From a virus, in IMG/VR virus record IMGVR_UViG_3300013004_000026, positions 1 to 64,000 of that record: a stretch of 64,000 nucleotides of DNA. One strand, written 5' to 3'. Both the position numbers and the translations under genes were made by a program. The notes below the pieces were generated by a model. That model searched no databases. It had not been told where the DNA came from and saw nothing but the letters and a program-made list of their open reading frames with translations. The stretch's first letter is position 1; each line of letters opens with the position of its first letter. Of the stretch, positions 7,405 to 16,781 are shown piece after piece.

Positions 7405-8125
7405 TTGTGTTAGAGCTTATTCTAAATTCTTCTAGTCGACCAATCATGTTGGCATCTATCATGCTGAACATGGTAGCCATTTGTTTGTCTTTGACATAAA
7501 TGTATCCTCCCCAAATCCAGCCTCCTTTTTCCAATTGTTCCCAAAGATTCCGGGGAGCCTTAACTTCGTCGCCTAGTTGTAAAAGATAATTTTTTAAGTT
7601 TGTTTTTGACTCTGTATTGTACCGTCCGTCACGAATAACAATTCTATAGGGCCAATCAATCTTTTTCTTTTTGAGTACAAAGCCTTGCTTCAGAAGATCT
7701 GCATTTTGTTCAGATTCTGGACACATGAAACTTACAAAATGACTGTTGTCTGTGTGTCTTAACTTCAATGCAAGATCTTTTAGCACAGCAGCGTCAACGC
7801 TGTAGAATTGAATATGCGGGTCTTCGATTCTAACTTTTAAGTTGCCAGGGTGACTGAGATCATCTGCATAAACTATGTTCTTAATAAGTTTTAACAGTTG
7901 AACATCTTCATCGGTTAACTGTCTAGTTTGACGCCAACTGCCTCCATAGCTGTAGGCTCGTTGATTGTAATGTGTAATCTCATAATCTAGTCTCGAAAGA
8001 TCACGCAGTAATCTACTGCCAAAGCTCAACATGCTCAAACGGTACATGTACTGACCGTGGAGCAGTTTCTTAGCATCCAAGATTTGGATATTAGGATTTA
8101 ATGCCGTCCAGAACGATGTATCCAT
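7400..8125 (-). CDS. Conserved phage hypothetical protein, 241 aa
   Basis: No domain recognised. Basic and aromatic-rich, no membrane segment. The first ATG (8125) overlaps the clpA end by 35 nt and lacks a good ribosome site; translation may instead begin further in, for example at a TTG about 15 codons later. It is coupled to clpA, but a functional link is only inference. Confidence 0.65.
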   Translation of the reverse strand: MDTSFWTALNPNIQILDAKKLLHGQYMYRLSMLSFGSRLLRDLSRLDYEITHYNQRAYSYGGSWRQTRQLTDEDVQLLKLIKNIVYADDLSHPGNLKVRIEDPHIQFYSVDAAVLKDLALKLRHTDNSHFVSFMCPESEQNADLLKQGFVLKKKKIDWPYRIVIRDGRYNTESKTNLKNYLLQLGDEVKAPRNLWEQLEKGGWIWGGYIYVKDKQMATMFSMIDANMIGRLEEFRISSNTK

Positions 8126-10391
8126 TGCTGTCTATAGAAGGAATTACTGCCAAATTGGTTGTGGTGATATCAAATTCTAGCTTGTCGTTACGATAGTCTA
8201 CTGACACCGTGTTATTTGCCCCTAGGCGATCAAAAAGAATTTTACGACTTAACGGAACCTTTATCAGATCATTAATCTTACGACCCAACGGGCGGGCACC
8301 CATCTTGGGATCAAAGCCTTGGTCAATAATGTGTTCAATCGCTGAGTCAGATAATTTTACCTTGATGCCTTTGTCAATCAACAAGTCATTCATTTCATTG
8401 ATGAACTTGTTCACAATAAGGCGCATGCTGTTCTTTTCTAGCTTGTTAAACTTGCATATTGCATCTAGTCTATTTCTAAACTCTGGCCTAAAGTAATTTT
8501 TCACTGCTTTATCGTCTTCACCTGACTTTTGCAAGTCGCGTCCAAAGCCAATATTGTTTCTTTCGTTGTCTGCTGCACCTAGGTTACTGGTCATTATCAC
8601 AATGCAATTACGGCAATCTGCTTTTTTGCCATTGCTGCTGGTAACAGTGCCTTCATCCATAACAGTGAGCATGATGTTGCTGACATCAGGGTGAGCTTTT
8701 TCAATTTCGTCAAAAAGAATAATAGCATTGGGATTCTTTTCAATGTCACTGATCAACAAGCCCCCGCCTAGATTACTGTCATCATATCCAACATAGCCAG
8801 GTGGTGCGCCAATTAGTTTGGCCACACTGTGTTTTTCCTGATACTCGCTCATGTCGTAGCGTAACAATTTCATGCCTAAAAACTCAGCCAACAACTTGGC
8901 AAGCTCAGTTTTACCAGTGCCTGTGGGACCAGTAAACAAAAATGTGCCAACTGGTTTGTTCAATGGTTTTAGTCCTGCACGACTTACATAAATCTTTTCA
9001 AGCACCATTTCAACTGCACTGTCTTGTCCGTAAAGTCTGCTCTTTACTTTTGGTTCAAGATTCTGAATGTTGCTGCCATCGCCTTCAACATCGCCGGTGA
9101 GTTGCTCAACTGGAATTTTTGTAAACTTACTCAAACATTCAATGATGTTTTTACGATTTACTGTCCAATTTGTTTGATAGATCTTGGCTTTGGCACAAGC
9201 AGTATCAATCAAATCAATTGCTTTGTCTGGCAATTTTTTGTCACTTTGATAGCGCACACTGAGGTCCACGGCGCTTTCAATTGCATCGTCTGAAATATTA
9301 CCGCCATGAAATTCTTCAAAGTGAACACGGAGGCCAAATAGAATATCTTTGGCCACAGCCGGTGTGGGTTCGTCTACTGTGAGTCTATAGAACCTGCGCA
9401 TGAGCGCACGATCTTTTTCAAAAGTTTGAGTGTATTCTTCCCAAGTAGTAGACGCAATCACTTTGATACGACCCTTGGTCAATGCAGGTTTGATCATGTT
9501 TGCAAAGTCAACATTGCTACCCGACCCTGAGCCTGCACCACGCATTTGATGTGCTTCGTCAATGAACAAAATTGTTTTGCCACGAATGTTCAGCGCCTTG
9601 ATTACATCTTTGAGTTTTTCTTCAAACTCTCCGCGGTACTTACTACCTGCTAGCAAACTGCCAATGTCAAGATTGTAAACAGTATAGTCTCTCAAATAGT
9701 CAGGAACATCTCCTTCAACAATGCGTCGAGCCAGTCCTTCGGCAATAGCTGTTTTACCAACCCCTGCGTCGCCTACCATGAGAATGTTGCTTTTGTTTCG
9801 TTTGGCAAGCACATGCGCTATTTCGTCGAGCTCGTGCTCGCGACCAATTACAGGATCAATTTTGCCTTCAGTGGCTAATTCGTTAAGATCATCGCAGTAT
9901 TCTTTTAGTACTTCGATTGCTCGTTGCTTAGAGGCATTTTTCCTACTGTTGCCTTCTTTGTAGTTTTCATTGTAGAATTCAATTATCTTGGCTCTGTCAA
10001 TGCCGTGTTTAATAATAAAATAAGCAGCATGACTGTTTTGTTCGCCGGTGATGCTCAAAAATAAATCCATGACCTGCATGTGATTGCGACCACTGAACAG
10101 AACTTGTGTTAGACTACGATTAAACACACGCTCTAACGCATGAGTTTTTTTTGGTTGCAGATCTTCGTCGTTGGCTTGATTGCCATTGTCAAATCTATTG
10201 TTGTAACTGTCAATATCGTTTAATATCGCGTCAACATCTGTGCCAAAGTTCTTGAGAAGATCACCAAATGGACGGTAATTAAGTATGGCATACAATAGAT
10301 GCTCCAAGGTTACATATTCGTGTTTGTGCCTTTTAGCATTATCGCCAGCAGCAGAAATAATGAGTTCAATTTCAGGATTAGCCTGTATCAT
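8091..10391 (-). CDS. clpA: ClpA-type Hsp100 AAA+ unfoldase
   Basis: 766 residues, the length of ClpA, with two AAA+ rings. An N-terminal Clp domain (1-140) is followed by D1 with Walker A GDAGVGKT (207-214), Walker B FIDEAH (276-281) and pore loop KYRGEFE (251-257). D2 has GPTGTGKT (488-495), Walker [10 protein letters not shown] (559-567), pore loop GYVGY (532-536) and FRNRLD (638-643). There is no ClpB-type middle coiled coil. NNIGFGRDL (612-620) provides the IGF loop that docks ClpP, so it probably feeds host ClpP; no clpP is in the window. Preceded by a perfect TATAAATA late box. Confidence 0.93.
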   Translation of the reverse strand: MIQANPEIELIISAAGDNAKRHKHEYVTLEHLLYAILNYRPFGDLLKNFGTDVDAILNDIDSYNNRFDNGNQANDEDLQPKKTHALERVFNRSLTQVLFSGRNHMQVMDLFLSITGEQNSHAAYFIIKHGIDRAKIIEFYNENYKEGNSRKNASKQRAIEVLKEYCDDLNELATEGKIDPVIGREHELDEIAHVLAKRNKSNILMVGDAGVGKTAIAEGLARRIVEGDVPDYLRDYTVYNLDIGSLLAGSKYRGEFEEKLKDVIKALNIRGKTILFIDEAHQMRGAGSGSGSNVDFANMIKPALTKGRIKVIASTTWEEYTQTFEKDRALMRRFYRLTVDEPTPAVAKDILFGLRVHFEEFHGGNISDDAIESAVDLSVRYQSDKKLPDKAIDLIDTACAKAKIYQTNWTVNRKNIIECLSKFTKIPVEQLTGDVEGDGSNIQNLEPKVKSRLYGQDSAVEMVLEKIYVSRAGLKPLNKPVGTFLFTGPTGTGKTELAKLLAEFLGMKLLRYDMSEYQEKHSVAKLIGAPPGYVGYDDSNLGGGLLISDIEKNPNAIILFDEIEKAHPDVSNIMLTVMDEGTVTSSNGKKADCRNCIVIMTSNLGAADNERNNIGFGRDLQKSGEDDKAVKNYFRPEFRNRLDAICKFNKLEKNSMRLIVNKFINEMNDLLIDKGIKVKLSDSAIEHIIDQGFDPKMGARPLGRKINDLIKVPLSRKILFDRLGANNTVSVDYRNDKLEFDITTTNLAVIPSIDSNGYIVLDGIKS

Positions 10392-10411
10392 GCTTTGCCT
10401 TTAGATAAAGA

Positions 10412-10419
10412 TATTTATA
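10412..10419 (-). promoter_or_regulatory. T4 late promoter, perfect TATAAATA
   Basis: Exact T4 late consensus on the minus strand, ending 20 nt before clpA ATG 10391, with AAAGG as ribosome site. It overlaps the dnaJ-like stop codon region. Confidence 0.65.
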
Positions 10420-11251
10420 AAACTTGCTTTAATTGTTCAATCAGGTCAACTGCTTGTGGATTTGTAATCACCGGCACAGTCAGAGCGATTTCTACAATCA
10501 GATTACCACGACGCATGGTGTTGATGTCATACAAGCCTTGATTTGGCAGTCTTAGTCTTGCACCATGTTTAGCACCGGCTGGTATAGAAAGTCTAAACAC
10601 TTTGTTTTCAATGTTAGGAACATCTATATCTGTACCAGTCATTGCATCTAAACAGTTTACATTGACCTTGTACACAAGATCAATGCCTTCAAGTTGAAAT
10701 CTAACATCCTCTCTGACCAAAAAATTTATATACAAGTCGCCTCTTGGGATAGTAGCAAACATGTTATCGCCTAAGCCGGCATAACGCATTTGATGTCCTG
10801 TTGCTATGCCACGCGGTATTTTTACTTCAACAGTTTGTCTTTCGCCGGTGGTAGTTTGTACACTGATAGTTTTGGTTTGTTCGCTTAGTGTGCTTTCTAG
10901 CTCTAGTTCAATTTGAATTCTTAAATCTTTATTTTTTCGATGCTGTTGCCGCATATGAGCAAATGGATCTGGGCCGCCGGCGCCACCAAACCCAAACGAA
11001 GCAAAAATTTCATCAAGGGGGTTTCCTTGACCAAAATGGAAATGAAATCCTTGATGCTGCGGTTGCGGGTTATCATATTCCTGGCGTTTCTGTGAGTCGC
11101 CTAGAGTAGCATACGCTTCTTGAATTTTTTGAAATTGATTTTGATCGCCGCCGCGATCCGGATGGTGCTTCATCGCTAGTTTGCGATAAGCCTTTTTGAT
11201 ATCTTCGTCAGATGCCCCTCGGGGAACACCCAGTATTGAATAGTAGTCCAT
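10415..11251 (-). CDS. J-domain cochaperone, CbpA/DnaJ type without zinc finger
   Basis: 278 residues from ATG 11251 ([10 protein letters not shown]). The J domain at 1-62 has the catalytic HPD at 30-32, which stimulates Hsp70 ATPase. A Gly/Phe-rich linker follows (about 65-100), then two beta-sandwich substrate domains without any CxxCxGxG repeats, so it is a class B J protein. It is a natural partner for the phage DnaK at 18.2 kb. A sigma70 promoter with only 6 nt between -10 and this ATG suggests a leaderless message; an ATG two codons earlier (11257) would lie immediately next to the -10 and is unlikely. Confidence 0.92.
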   Translation of the reverse strand: MDYYSILGVPRGASDEDIKKAYRKLAMKHHPDRGGDQNQFQKIQEAYATLGDSQKRQEYDNPQPQHQGFHFHFGQGNPLDEIFASFGFGGAGGPDPFAHMRQQHRKNKDLRIQIELELESTLSEQTKTISVQTTTGERQTVEVKIPRGIATGHQMRYAGLGDNMFATIPRGDLYINFLVREDVRFQLEGIDLVYKVNVNCLDAMTGTDIDVPNIENKVFRLSIPAGAKHGARLRLPNQGLYDINTMRRGNLIVEIALTVPVITNPQAVDLIEQLKQVL

Positions 11252-11257
11252 GCGCAT

Positions 11258-11286
11258 AGTTTACACGTTAATTAACCATGTGTCAA
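11258..11286 (-). promoter_or_regulatory. Sigma70 promoter, leaderless, for the J-protein gene
   Basis: TTGACA (minus strand, 11281-11286), 17 nt spacer, TAAACT (11258-11263), then 6 nt to ATG 11251. Transcription would start at or next to the A of the ATG. The spacer carries the palindrome TTAATTAA. Confidence 0.6.
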
Positions 11287-11316
11287 GCGGAAATCCCTTG
11301 TTAGGCAATTTCCGCT
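11286..11316 (-). terminator. Stem-loop after the holin gene
   Basis: AGCGGAAAT and ATTTCCGCT form a perfect 9-bp stem around a 13-nt loop between the holin stop and the J-protein promoter. There is no U-run in the transcribed direction, so it may be a weak terminator or mRNA 3' end structure. Confidence 0.4.
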
Positions 11317-11343
11317 GACTTGTTTATGCAATTACTTATTTGA

Positions 11344-11832
11344 CTACTGCTTGTCGCCGAGTTTTTCTTTGGTACGACCGTATGCGGCAATACCAAGCAC
11401 AGCACCCATGGCAATATGATACAGGCCTGCGCCTTGTAGTGTCAGTGGTTGCCATTGACTTGTAACCTGCCCGCCTTGTAGTGTTTGCAAAATACTCCAA
11501 AGAATTGGAAAGATAACAAAGTCAAAGAAACAGGTAAGCATGTACAACCAACCCATTGCTGGACGCCACTTGTTATTGATCCAATCTGTGTTGGTGTTGG
11601 CCACGGTGCTTTCTGCGCCGCCGGCCACTGCCGCGGCTGCACTGGCTGTGCGGTCTGGTGCATGACCCTGTGGTGCTGCTTGTGGTACTGATGCTGGTGT
11701 TGGACTTGGTGATGCACCAAAGCCCGGAGTTACTGCACCAAAACTGTTGCTAGGTAAGCCTGCAGGAATTCTTCCGTCTGCATCGCCTGTGTCGCCTAGA
11801 TCGCCAATTGGCGTTTTTCCAAATGCTGCCAT
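11344..11832 (-). CDS. Holin, GTA/3TM type
   Basis: 162 residues. The first 85 are Pro/Ala/Gly-rich and disordered. Then WRPAMGWLYMLTCFFDFVIF (about 92-111) starts a set of three hydrophobic segments ending HIAMGAVLGIAAYGRTKEK, matching the 3TM holin family found in gene transfer agents and marine phages. It would open the inner membrane for lysis. AAAGGAG precedes ATG 11832. Downstream gene of a cluster that includes endolysin and spanins. Confidence 0.8.
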   Translation of the reverse strand: MAAFGKTPIGDLGDTGDADGRIPAGLPSNSFGAVTPGFGASPSPTPASVPQAAPQGHAPDRTASAAAAVAGGAESTVANTNTDWINNKWRPAMGWLYMLTCFFDFVIFPILWSILQTLQGGQVTSQWQPLTLQGAGLYHIAMGAVLGIAAYGRTKEKLGDKQ

Positions 11833-11845
11833 TTTGATTGCTCCT

Positions 11846-11962
11846 TTATGTTTTCTTGAATGCTGCTAAAATTTTTGTCTGTATGGTTTTGGCAAATTCG
11901 GGCTGAGGAAAATTCCACCCAATGAATGCACCAATAGCTAACCAAAATAATGTTTCAAGCAT
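11846..11962 (-). CDS. Single-pass membrane mini-protein, 38 aa
   Basis: Short frame MLETLFWLAIGAFIGWNFPQ... with one hydrophobic segment at 4-17 and a short basic tail. A near-perfect GGAGGAG ribosome site 5 nt before ATG 11962 makes translation very likely. Its place between the holin and another membrane protein suggests a lysis or membrane accessory role. Confidence 0.7.
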   Translation of the reverse strand: MLETLFWLAIGAFIGWNFPQPEFAKTIQTKILAAFKKT

Positions 11963-11974
11963 GATACTCCTCCG

Positions 11975-12538
11975 TTATAGAAATAAAAATACACCCTGGG
12001 CACTTAGAGCCAACCCAGCTGCGGCCACTACAAAACTGCCCCAGAACATGGGCGTGCTCACAGCCAAAATGCTAGCAGACAACACCACAATAGCCAGCTG
12101 GTATGCAGTTGATGCGTATCCTATCCATGGACTAGACTTCTTGGCTTCTTCACGAGCCGCTTCCATTTCTCTTGCTTTGACAGCAATTTCTTTCTTGTCA
12201 GCATCCATGCGCTCTTTCTCTGCCATGAACTGTGCTTTGATTTTTGGATCACTAGTTGTTTTGGCAGCGATTTCGTAGCTGACACCGCGACTTGCTTTGG
12301 CTTGATACTGGGCCCAGGTGTTGTTGGCTCCCAGGGTATTGTTAAGCACTGTTGAACTTAACTTACCACCATACCAGGAATTCACTGCCAGAAATAAAGC
12401 AAATACAGAAATAACCATACCTGCTTTGTCTTTGATTTTTGCCTCGCGCTCGCTGCGACTGCCCGGAGCTGGCTTTGGGGCATTGTCGTCTTTGGGTTCT
12501 TTGTTAATTAATTTGAGAATAGAATCTTGTATTGCCAT
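11975..12538 (-). CDS. DUF4337-like membrane protein
   Basis: 187 residues. A charged N-terminus, a first membrane segment (about 42-58), a long helical region with NNTWAQYQAKASRG and a Lys/Glu-rich coiled coil (about 105-135), and two further membrane segments at the C-terminus. The overall plan and the W-A-x-Y-Q-A-K core match DUF4337 bacterial inner-membrane proteins of unknown role. AAGGAG precedes the ATG. It lies within the lysis-region operon. Confidence 0.72.
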   Translation of the reverse strand: MAIQDSILKLINKEPKDDNAPKPAPGSRSEREAKIKDKAGMVISVFALFLAVNSWYGGKLSSTVLNNTLGANNTWAQYQAKASRGVSYEIAAKTTSDPKIKAQFMAEKERMDADKKEIAVKAREMEAAREEAKKSSPWIGYASTAYQLAIVVLSASILAVSTPMFWGSFVVAAAGLALSAQGVFLFL

Positions 12539-12549
12539 TGTTAAACTCC

Positions 12550-12804
12550 TTAAACTGTTTGTGCTTCTGCAATAATAGCAGACAACACACCATTGAGATC
12601 ATCCTTCTTTAGAATTTCGTCTGGTGTGGCATTCACGCTGGTCATTTTCATCATTTCTGTGAACATGTGAGTAAGTGCCGGTTCTGGCATTTCTTTGCTT
12701 TCAAACAGGCGTACAAGATTCTTTGCCTTGAATCCAATGTCGCCTAACCACCCGCCCATGTTGTGGTACATGTCTAGGTTGTCTTTGTGAGATGATGTAA
12801 TCAT
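12550..12804 (-). CDS. Phage hypothetical protein, 84 aa
   Basis: Helical, soluble, Met-rich; no family recognised. AAGG lies upstream of ATG 12804 and the gene sits between two others with short gaps. Confidence 0.68.
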   Translation of the reverse strand: MITSSHKDNLDMYHNMGGWLGDIGFKAKNLVRLFESKEMPEPALTHMFTEMMKMTSVNATPDEILKKDDLNGVLSAIIAEAQTV

Positions 12805-12816
12805 AATTATTTTACC

Positions 12817-13080
12817 TTATACGCTGGATAGTAAGCTGGCTGCATTTAGCACAGCTGAACAAATACTATTTAATCTTTCTTTGGCAGCCAGATCGTCGCA
12901 TTGTGCATTGATCAAGTTTTCTACCTGCAGGTCAGCGACCAATTCTTGATACTCGTCGCTGCTCATTCTACCTGCTTGAAACTCCATGGTATACTCGGAT
13001 AGCATGGCAGCAGCCTGCGCCATACGAGGATCCTGTGTTTCAGTACCATGCACACTGTCTAGTATGTCTTGTGCTTTCAT
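12817..13080 (-). CDS. Phage hypothetical protein, 87 aa
   Basis: All-helical, acidic, beginning MKAQDILDSVHG. ATGA-coupled to the upstream lipoprotein gene. The middle (LSEYTMEFQAGRMSSDEYQE) resembles short helical hairpins found in scaffolding-type proteins, but no family is recognised. Confidence 0.68.
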   Translation of the reverse strand: MKAQDILDSVHGTETQDPRMAQAAAMLSEYTMEFQAGRMSSDEYQELVADLQVENLINAQCDDLAAKERLNSICSAVLNAASLLSSV

Positions 13081-13481
13081 CTTGGCTTGGCTCCTATTAC
13101 TTTTTGTATGTTTTCTGCACTGCGTTCAATGGCTGCAAATTTTGCCTTGCAGTAAACAGTACTGGGCGGTTTGTCGCCTTGATATCTTTTATAAAACTCA
13201 TCAGTAATTGTTGTCAAGGTGTCGGCCAATTGAAAACTGTTTTCATTGCGTGGAATCATTTCTGCATAGTTCTTGTACTCTTGAGACACCACATGAATGT
13301 ACTTCACATGTTCAACCACAGCATCTGTTCCACATTTTGGTATCCCCAGCTGAGCATGTGTGCGTATCCGAGTTATGTATTGGTATTCATTGACATCAAA
13401 CTTGGCCATGAAATAGGCATCCCAAACAGCACAGCCTGATAACGCACTGGTCAACAATATCACAGCAAGAACTTTTTTCAT
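13077..13481 (-). CDS. Phage lipoprotein, 134 aa
   Basis: N-terminal lipoprotein signal MKKVLAVILLTSALSGC with lipobox LSGC, so lipidation at Cys17 is predicted. The mature part has two further Cys and is helical. It is ATGA-linked to the adjacent Rz1-like gene. It could be an extra outer-membrane spanin-like factor or a surface-exclusion protein. Confidence 0.75.
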   Translation of the reverse strand: MKKVLAVILLTSALSGCAVWDAYFMAKFDVNEYQYITRIRTHAQLGIPKCGTDAVVEHVKYIHVVSQEYKNYAEMIPRNENSFQLADTLTTITDEFYKRYQGDKPPSTVYCKAKFAAIERSAENIQKVIGAKPR

Positions 13482-13744
13482 TTCAAACTTTCATATATTT
13501 TTTTCTGGGTGGTATACCACTCTAACCAACCTTCGACCTTGATTGAACACTCGTGATATTTGGTATAATTGTCTAGTACAGTTTTGTGTAAATCAACTAT
13601 GCTGACTTTTTCACCTTGGATTTTGTCCAAGGTGACACAGCTTTGATCTAACGAAGGGGGAATATCAGGAAATTTCATTACCACAGGCACTGTGGTGGAA
13701 CATCCTGTGAGCAACATGGCAAATACGATTGAATATGTTTTCAT
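13478..13744 (-). CDS. Outer-membrane spanin (Rz1-like lipoprotein)
   Basis: 88 residues with lipobox LLTGC (Cys15), followed by a short region with PVVMKFPDIPPSL and a C-terminal Y..YHECSIKVEGWLEWY segment typical of phage o-spanins. It would span the periplasm together with the upstream inner-membrane spanin to disrupt the outer membrane at lysis. ATGA overlap with that gene fits the usual Rz/Rz1 arrangement. Confidence 0.75.
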   Translation of the reverse strand: MKTYSIVFAMLLTGCSTTVPVVMKFPDIPPSLDQSCVTLDKIQGEKVSIVDLHKTVLDNYTKYHECSIKVEGWLEWYTTQKKIYESLK

Positions 13745-14274
13745 TTTGATTCAGCGGCCTTATTGAGTTCTTCCACTATAATTTGCGGAACTGAGAAATT
13801 CTTGATAGAATCTTCCAATTCCTTTTGTTTGACCAAGAACTTTTGGCGTTCTTCATCGCTCATGTCTTTGATGATTTCTGTTGTGTCGCCTTTGACCACA
13901 CGATCAATGTACTCTATCTGTTGCTGGCCTTTTTCTTTGACGACCTTGACTTTTTCCACTATCTTGGTTTGAATCACAGTGTTGACCTGTTGAGATTTTA
14001 CTTCAGCTTCGGCTACCTTTTTCTCCAGTTCAGCCACACGCTCGCGCCAGCCTAGTTCTGTGCCCAGACCACCAATCATGAAAGCACCTAGACCATAGGC
14101 TAGAATACCAACCACTTGAGTAGGAAAGCGATATTGATTAATGAATGGAATGAAACTTACAAACCAGCTGATCAATATTAGAGCAATGCCTAGAAAGAAA
14201 CAGCCGTAAAAAACCAACATGAGCAGACTATCTGGTAACCAGTTGACCATCCAACTTATGGCTGACCAGCTCAT
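13741..14274 (-). CDS. Inner-membrane spanin-like protein
   Basis: 177 residues. Two or three hydrophobic segments in the first 75 residues, then a long coiled coil from about 78 to 130 (WRERVAELEKKVAEAEVKSQ...), matching an i-spanin anchored in the inner membrane with a periplasmic coil. It sits between the endolysin and the o-spanin gene. Two membrane segments rather than one is unusual for an i-spanin. Confidence 0.72.
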   Translation of the reverse strand: MSWSAISWMVNWLPDSLLMLVFYGCFFLGIALILISWFVSFIPFINQYRFPTQVVGILAYGLGAFMIGGLGTELGWRERVAELEKKVAEAEVKSQQVNTVIQTKIVEKVKVVKEKGQQQIEYIDRVVKGDTTEIIKDMSDEERQKFLVKQKELEDSIKNFSVPQIIVEELNKAAESK

Positions 14275-14276
14275 GA

Positions 14277-14906
14277 TTAGTGCCCTTTCAGCACATGCAT
14301 GGCATGGGTGATGTGTTTGATACGATCTTCAAGTCCAATGAAACCGCCGTTGATTTTTCTAGTCAACAGTTTCACATCCATCTTGTCAGCTTGGTTGTTG
14401 AGGTTGTTTGCTTCCCAGAACCAGCAGGCGCTTTGCACAGAGCCTTCATATGTTTCCAGGAACTTGACAGTTTCTTCAACTGTTTCTTCAATACTCATTG
14501 CAAAGTTTTCGTAGTTGTCTTTGCCAGTGAGTTGAATCAATCCACGGCCACGGTATTTCCACCCGTCGCCTGATCGCTCATCACCGTTGCCCATGCGGCT
14601 AGCATAAACTCTATTGGCAATCTTTTCTGGATTGCGAGCATAAGGCTTGGCACTTTCTACTGTGGGGAAATACTTCTTAAATATTTTGTTCAAGCCTTCT
14701 GCTGAATAGTTTAGATTTTCTCTCAGGAATCTATAGTTGCCGCTTTCGTGGGCAGTCTGCCCTATCCAGCATGCCACACGCTCGGGCGTGTCAATTTCAT
14801 AGTCAGGTAGAATGGCCTGAATGGCCAAGAACCATTGATCCACATGTGGGGCTCCAACCAGTATCTGTCTAAGTTTTGCTTCAGTGAATTCAAATTTGAA
14901 ACTCAT
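14277..14906 (-). CDS. GH19 endolysin (chitinase-like muramidase)
   Basis: 209 residues, a single glycoside-hydrolase family 19 domain that cuts peptidoglycan. The catalytic acid is in TAHESGNY (E54), a second Glu is in RENLNYS (E63), and the substrate-groove motif YRGRGLIQLTG is at 118-128. No signal peptide, so release depends on the holin. AAGGAG precedes ATG 14906. A fragment of the same groove motif reappears in the small protein at 54674-55021. Confidence 0.92.
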   Translation of the reverse strand: MSFKFEFTEAKLRQILVGAPHVDQWFLAIQAILPDYEIDTPERVACWIGQTAHESGNYRFLRENLNYSAEGLNKIFKKYFPTVESAKPYARNPEKIANRVYASRMGNGDERSGDGWKYRGRGLIQLTGKDNYENFAMSIEETVEETVKFLETYEGSVQSACWFWEANNLNNQADKMDVKLLTRKINGGFIGLEDRIKHITHAMHVLKGH

Positions 14907-14915
14907 AATTGCTCC

Positions 14916-15446
14916 TTAAAGTATGCCTGCTGCTACTCGCAGGCTTTCGGTAAAATCGTTCTTAGGTGCCTTGGTGTCGACATCGATACCAGCGGCAGTT
15001 TTTAATTGGTCAATTTCTTGCTTGCTATACATGCGTTTGTATTCTTTAGCACTGCATGGAATAACTCTTTCAAGTGTTTCTAATTCTAGAGGATACTCTA
15101 TTGATTGATGACGGTATTTCACTCTATAGTCCTCTAACTTTTGTTCAGTGAGATTCATAAGATCGGTCATGAATTCTAAGATATGCTTCACGCAGTTGTT
15201 GTCTCTGGGCAATTCTATAAACACTACATGGGCGCCGTCTTCCAACTCGCCTGGACTTACATCTGCGTCAAGCACCCAGTCATAACCTTTTTCTACAAAC
15301 GCACAGATATCTTGACATGGTTCTTTACCTGCTACCTTAAGGCTCACTACTACCACATCTTTGTTGTCGCCTAGTTTGCTTGAAAACTCGTCAATGTGTA
15401 GCTCGTCGTGTACCAGTCGTTTTAGATCGCCGTATTCAAGACTCAT
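14916..15446 (-). CDS. Conserved phage protein, 176 aa, function unknown
   Basis: Acidic, mixed alpha/beta, no membrane segment. Features KGYDWVLDADVSPGELEDG near 58-75 and a helical C-terminus. ATGA-coupled to the upstream structural-type gene. Probably virion-associated from its company, not from a recognised domain. Confidence 0.72.
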   Translation of the reverse strand: MSLEYGDLKRLVHDELHIDEFSSKLGDNKDVVVVSLKVAGKEPCQDICAFVEKGYDWVLDADVSPGELEDGAHVVFIELPRDNNCVKHILEFMTDLMNLTEQKLEDYRVKYRHQSIEYPLELETLERVIPCSAKEYKRMYSKQEIDQLKTAAGIDVDTKAPKNDFTESLRVAAGIL

Positions 15447-15991
15447 ACTTGTCCTCCAGTGGCAGGTTGTTCTGCACTGCTCTGATTTTCTTCTGTACGA
15501 TTTACATCATCGTCGGTACCTGCTTCGTAGGCCTGATCAACGTCCTGCATGTCAATCACATCATCTTCTAGTTCTAAACTGCCTTGATTTATTTCTGTAA
15601 TCAGGCTCTTGGGCATGACCATTTCAACTAACCAAATTGGTTTGCTATCCATGCGTGGATATTTGGTCCCTGGTTCGTAGTCGTCTGGGCTTTTTACTCG
15701 GCGAGGAGATTCTAATCTCTCACGCTTGTAACGGATTTCAATATCATATTCTGTCAATCGCTCTGCACCGCGAGGATCTGGCATGAGTTTGTAAGGCCAC
15801 ATAAAAATGCAAGTTACAAAATATTTTTCAATAGTGGGACCTTCTACCAACTCGCCTTTTTTCCAGTTGCGGAATGCATATAAATCTAATTCATCAAGCA
15901 CACGCTCAAAGTCCAGCAAGATATTAAGGGCACTATCTGTCATATAGATGTCCTTGGTATTTTCAATGATGTCCTTGAGTGAAGCTGGCAT
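15443..15991 (-). CDS. Conserved phage protein, 182 aa, probably virion-associated
   Basis: Begins MPASLKDIIENTKDIYMTDS; residues 1-130 look globular with several Trp/Tyr, and the last 50 are very acidic and Gln/Thr-rich, probably disordered. GGAG before ATG 15991 and an AATAAATA box 16 nt upstream suggest late expression. Not recognised. Confidence 0.7.
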   Translation of the reverse strand: MPASLKDIIENTKDIYMTDSALNILLDFERVLDELDLYAFRNWKKGELVEGPTIEKYFVTCIFMWPYKLMPDPRGAERLTEYDIEIRYKRERLESPRRVKSPDDYEPGTKYPRMDSKPIWLVEMVMPKSLITEINQGSLELEDDVIDMQDVDQAYEAGTDDDVNRTEENQSSAEQPATGGQV

Positions 15992-16007
15992 TTTTATCTC
16001 CGTAGTA

Positions 16008-16015
16008 TATTTATT
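16008..16015 (-). promoter_or_regulatory. Late promoter-like box AATAAATA
   Basis: AATAAATA on the minus strand, 16 nt before ATG 15991, with GGAG between. It overlaps the end of the 16011-16763 gene. Confidence 0.42.
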
Positions 16016-16763
16016 TTGTTTTTTCGATGCTGCTCAAACGCTTCATCAATTGGCGCCAGCTGTTGGTTACAACTTCATTGTTGCGTAAAACTTCATTGCC
16101 TAGGAAATTTATAACTTTAACAATGGCATCATCAGTGTTGCCATGTTCTGGAATGCACAGCTCTTTGAAACTGATTGGTAAGAATGATTGGCTTGCTGTT
16201 TCAAACACTTCATTATGATAATAACTGATGGCATAGGGCCATATGTTGTGTCCTCTACTCAACAGGTTCAGTAATAAAGTAAGTCTAGGATCTGAGTAAC
16301 TTTGGGGGTCTTTTAGTAGCTCAATGAAGTCTAAATCTGGATCATTATGAGCATTTTTTACAAAGTTGATGAAATAATCATCTACAAACAAATGCCCCAT
16401 ACTTTTGAATTGATCTTCGTACACATGATTCCAGGCCATTTGCAAGTAGTCTTGTCTGTCGCAAACTACCTGTATGATTTTGCAATTACTGTATTGTTGT
16501 CTAATGGTCTCTGCTGGCAAACTGGAAAATCTAACTGGTATGTCAGATTCTGCATGCAATAAACCAAGTAATTGTTTAACATCCAGTACAGACTGGGCAA
16601 ATAAAATATCCTGTTTATCTGCGTAGTCTGGCAACACCGGAACAGCCCAGTCTGGTGTTTCGGATGCGCGATTTATTGCGTAATCAATCAACAGACTTAA
16701 TTGTTTTGCCAGTCCGCCTGGCGGTGCACAAACTATGATATGATACTTGCTGTTAGGTGTCAT
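16011..16763 (-). CDS. Hypothetical protein with possible sulfotransferase-like N-terminus
   Basis: 250 residues. The start YHIIVCAPPGGLAKQL looks like a P-loop-type nucleotide or PAPS-binding turn and the later QVVCDRQDYLQMAW resembles the 3'-phosphate region of sulfotransferases, but key residues cannot be assigned with confidence. It lies at the head of the lysis/structural operon with GATAAATA 18 nt upstream and GAGG as ribosome site. Confidence 0.6.
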   Translation of the reverse strand: MTPNSKYHIIVCAPPGGLAKQLSLLIDYAINRASETPDWAVPVLPDYADKQDILFAQSVLDVKQLLGLLHAESDIPVRFSSLPAETIRQQYSNCKIIQVVCDRQDYLQMAWNHVYEDQFKSMGHLFVDDYFINFVKNAHNDPDLDFIELLKDPQSYSDPRLTLLLNLLSRGHNIWPYAISYYHNEVFETASQSFLPISFKELCIPEHGNTDDAIVKVINFLGNEVLRNNEVVTNSWRQLMKRLSSIEKTK

Positions 16764-16781
16764 GATAAAGCCCTCTACGGG

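Noticed and set aside
16011-16763. Firm sulfotransferase call
   Set aside because: Only a loose resemblance in two short motifs; left as hypothetical with a note.
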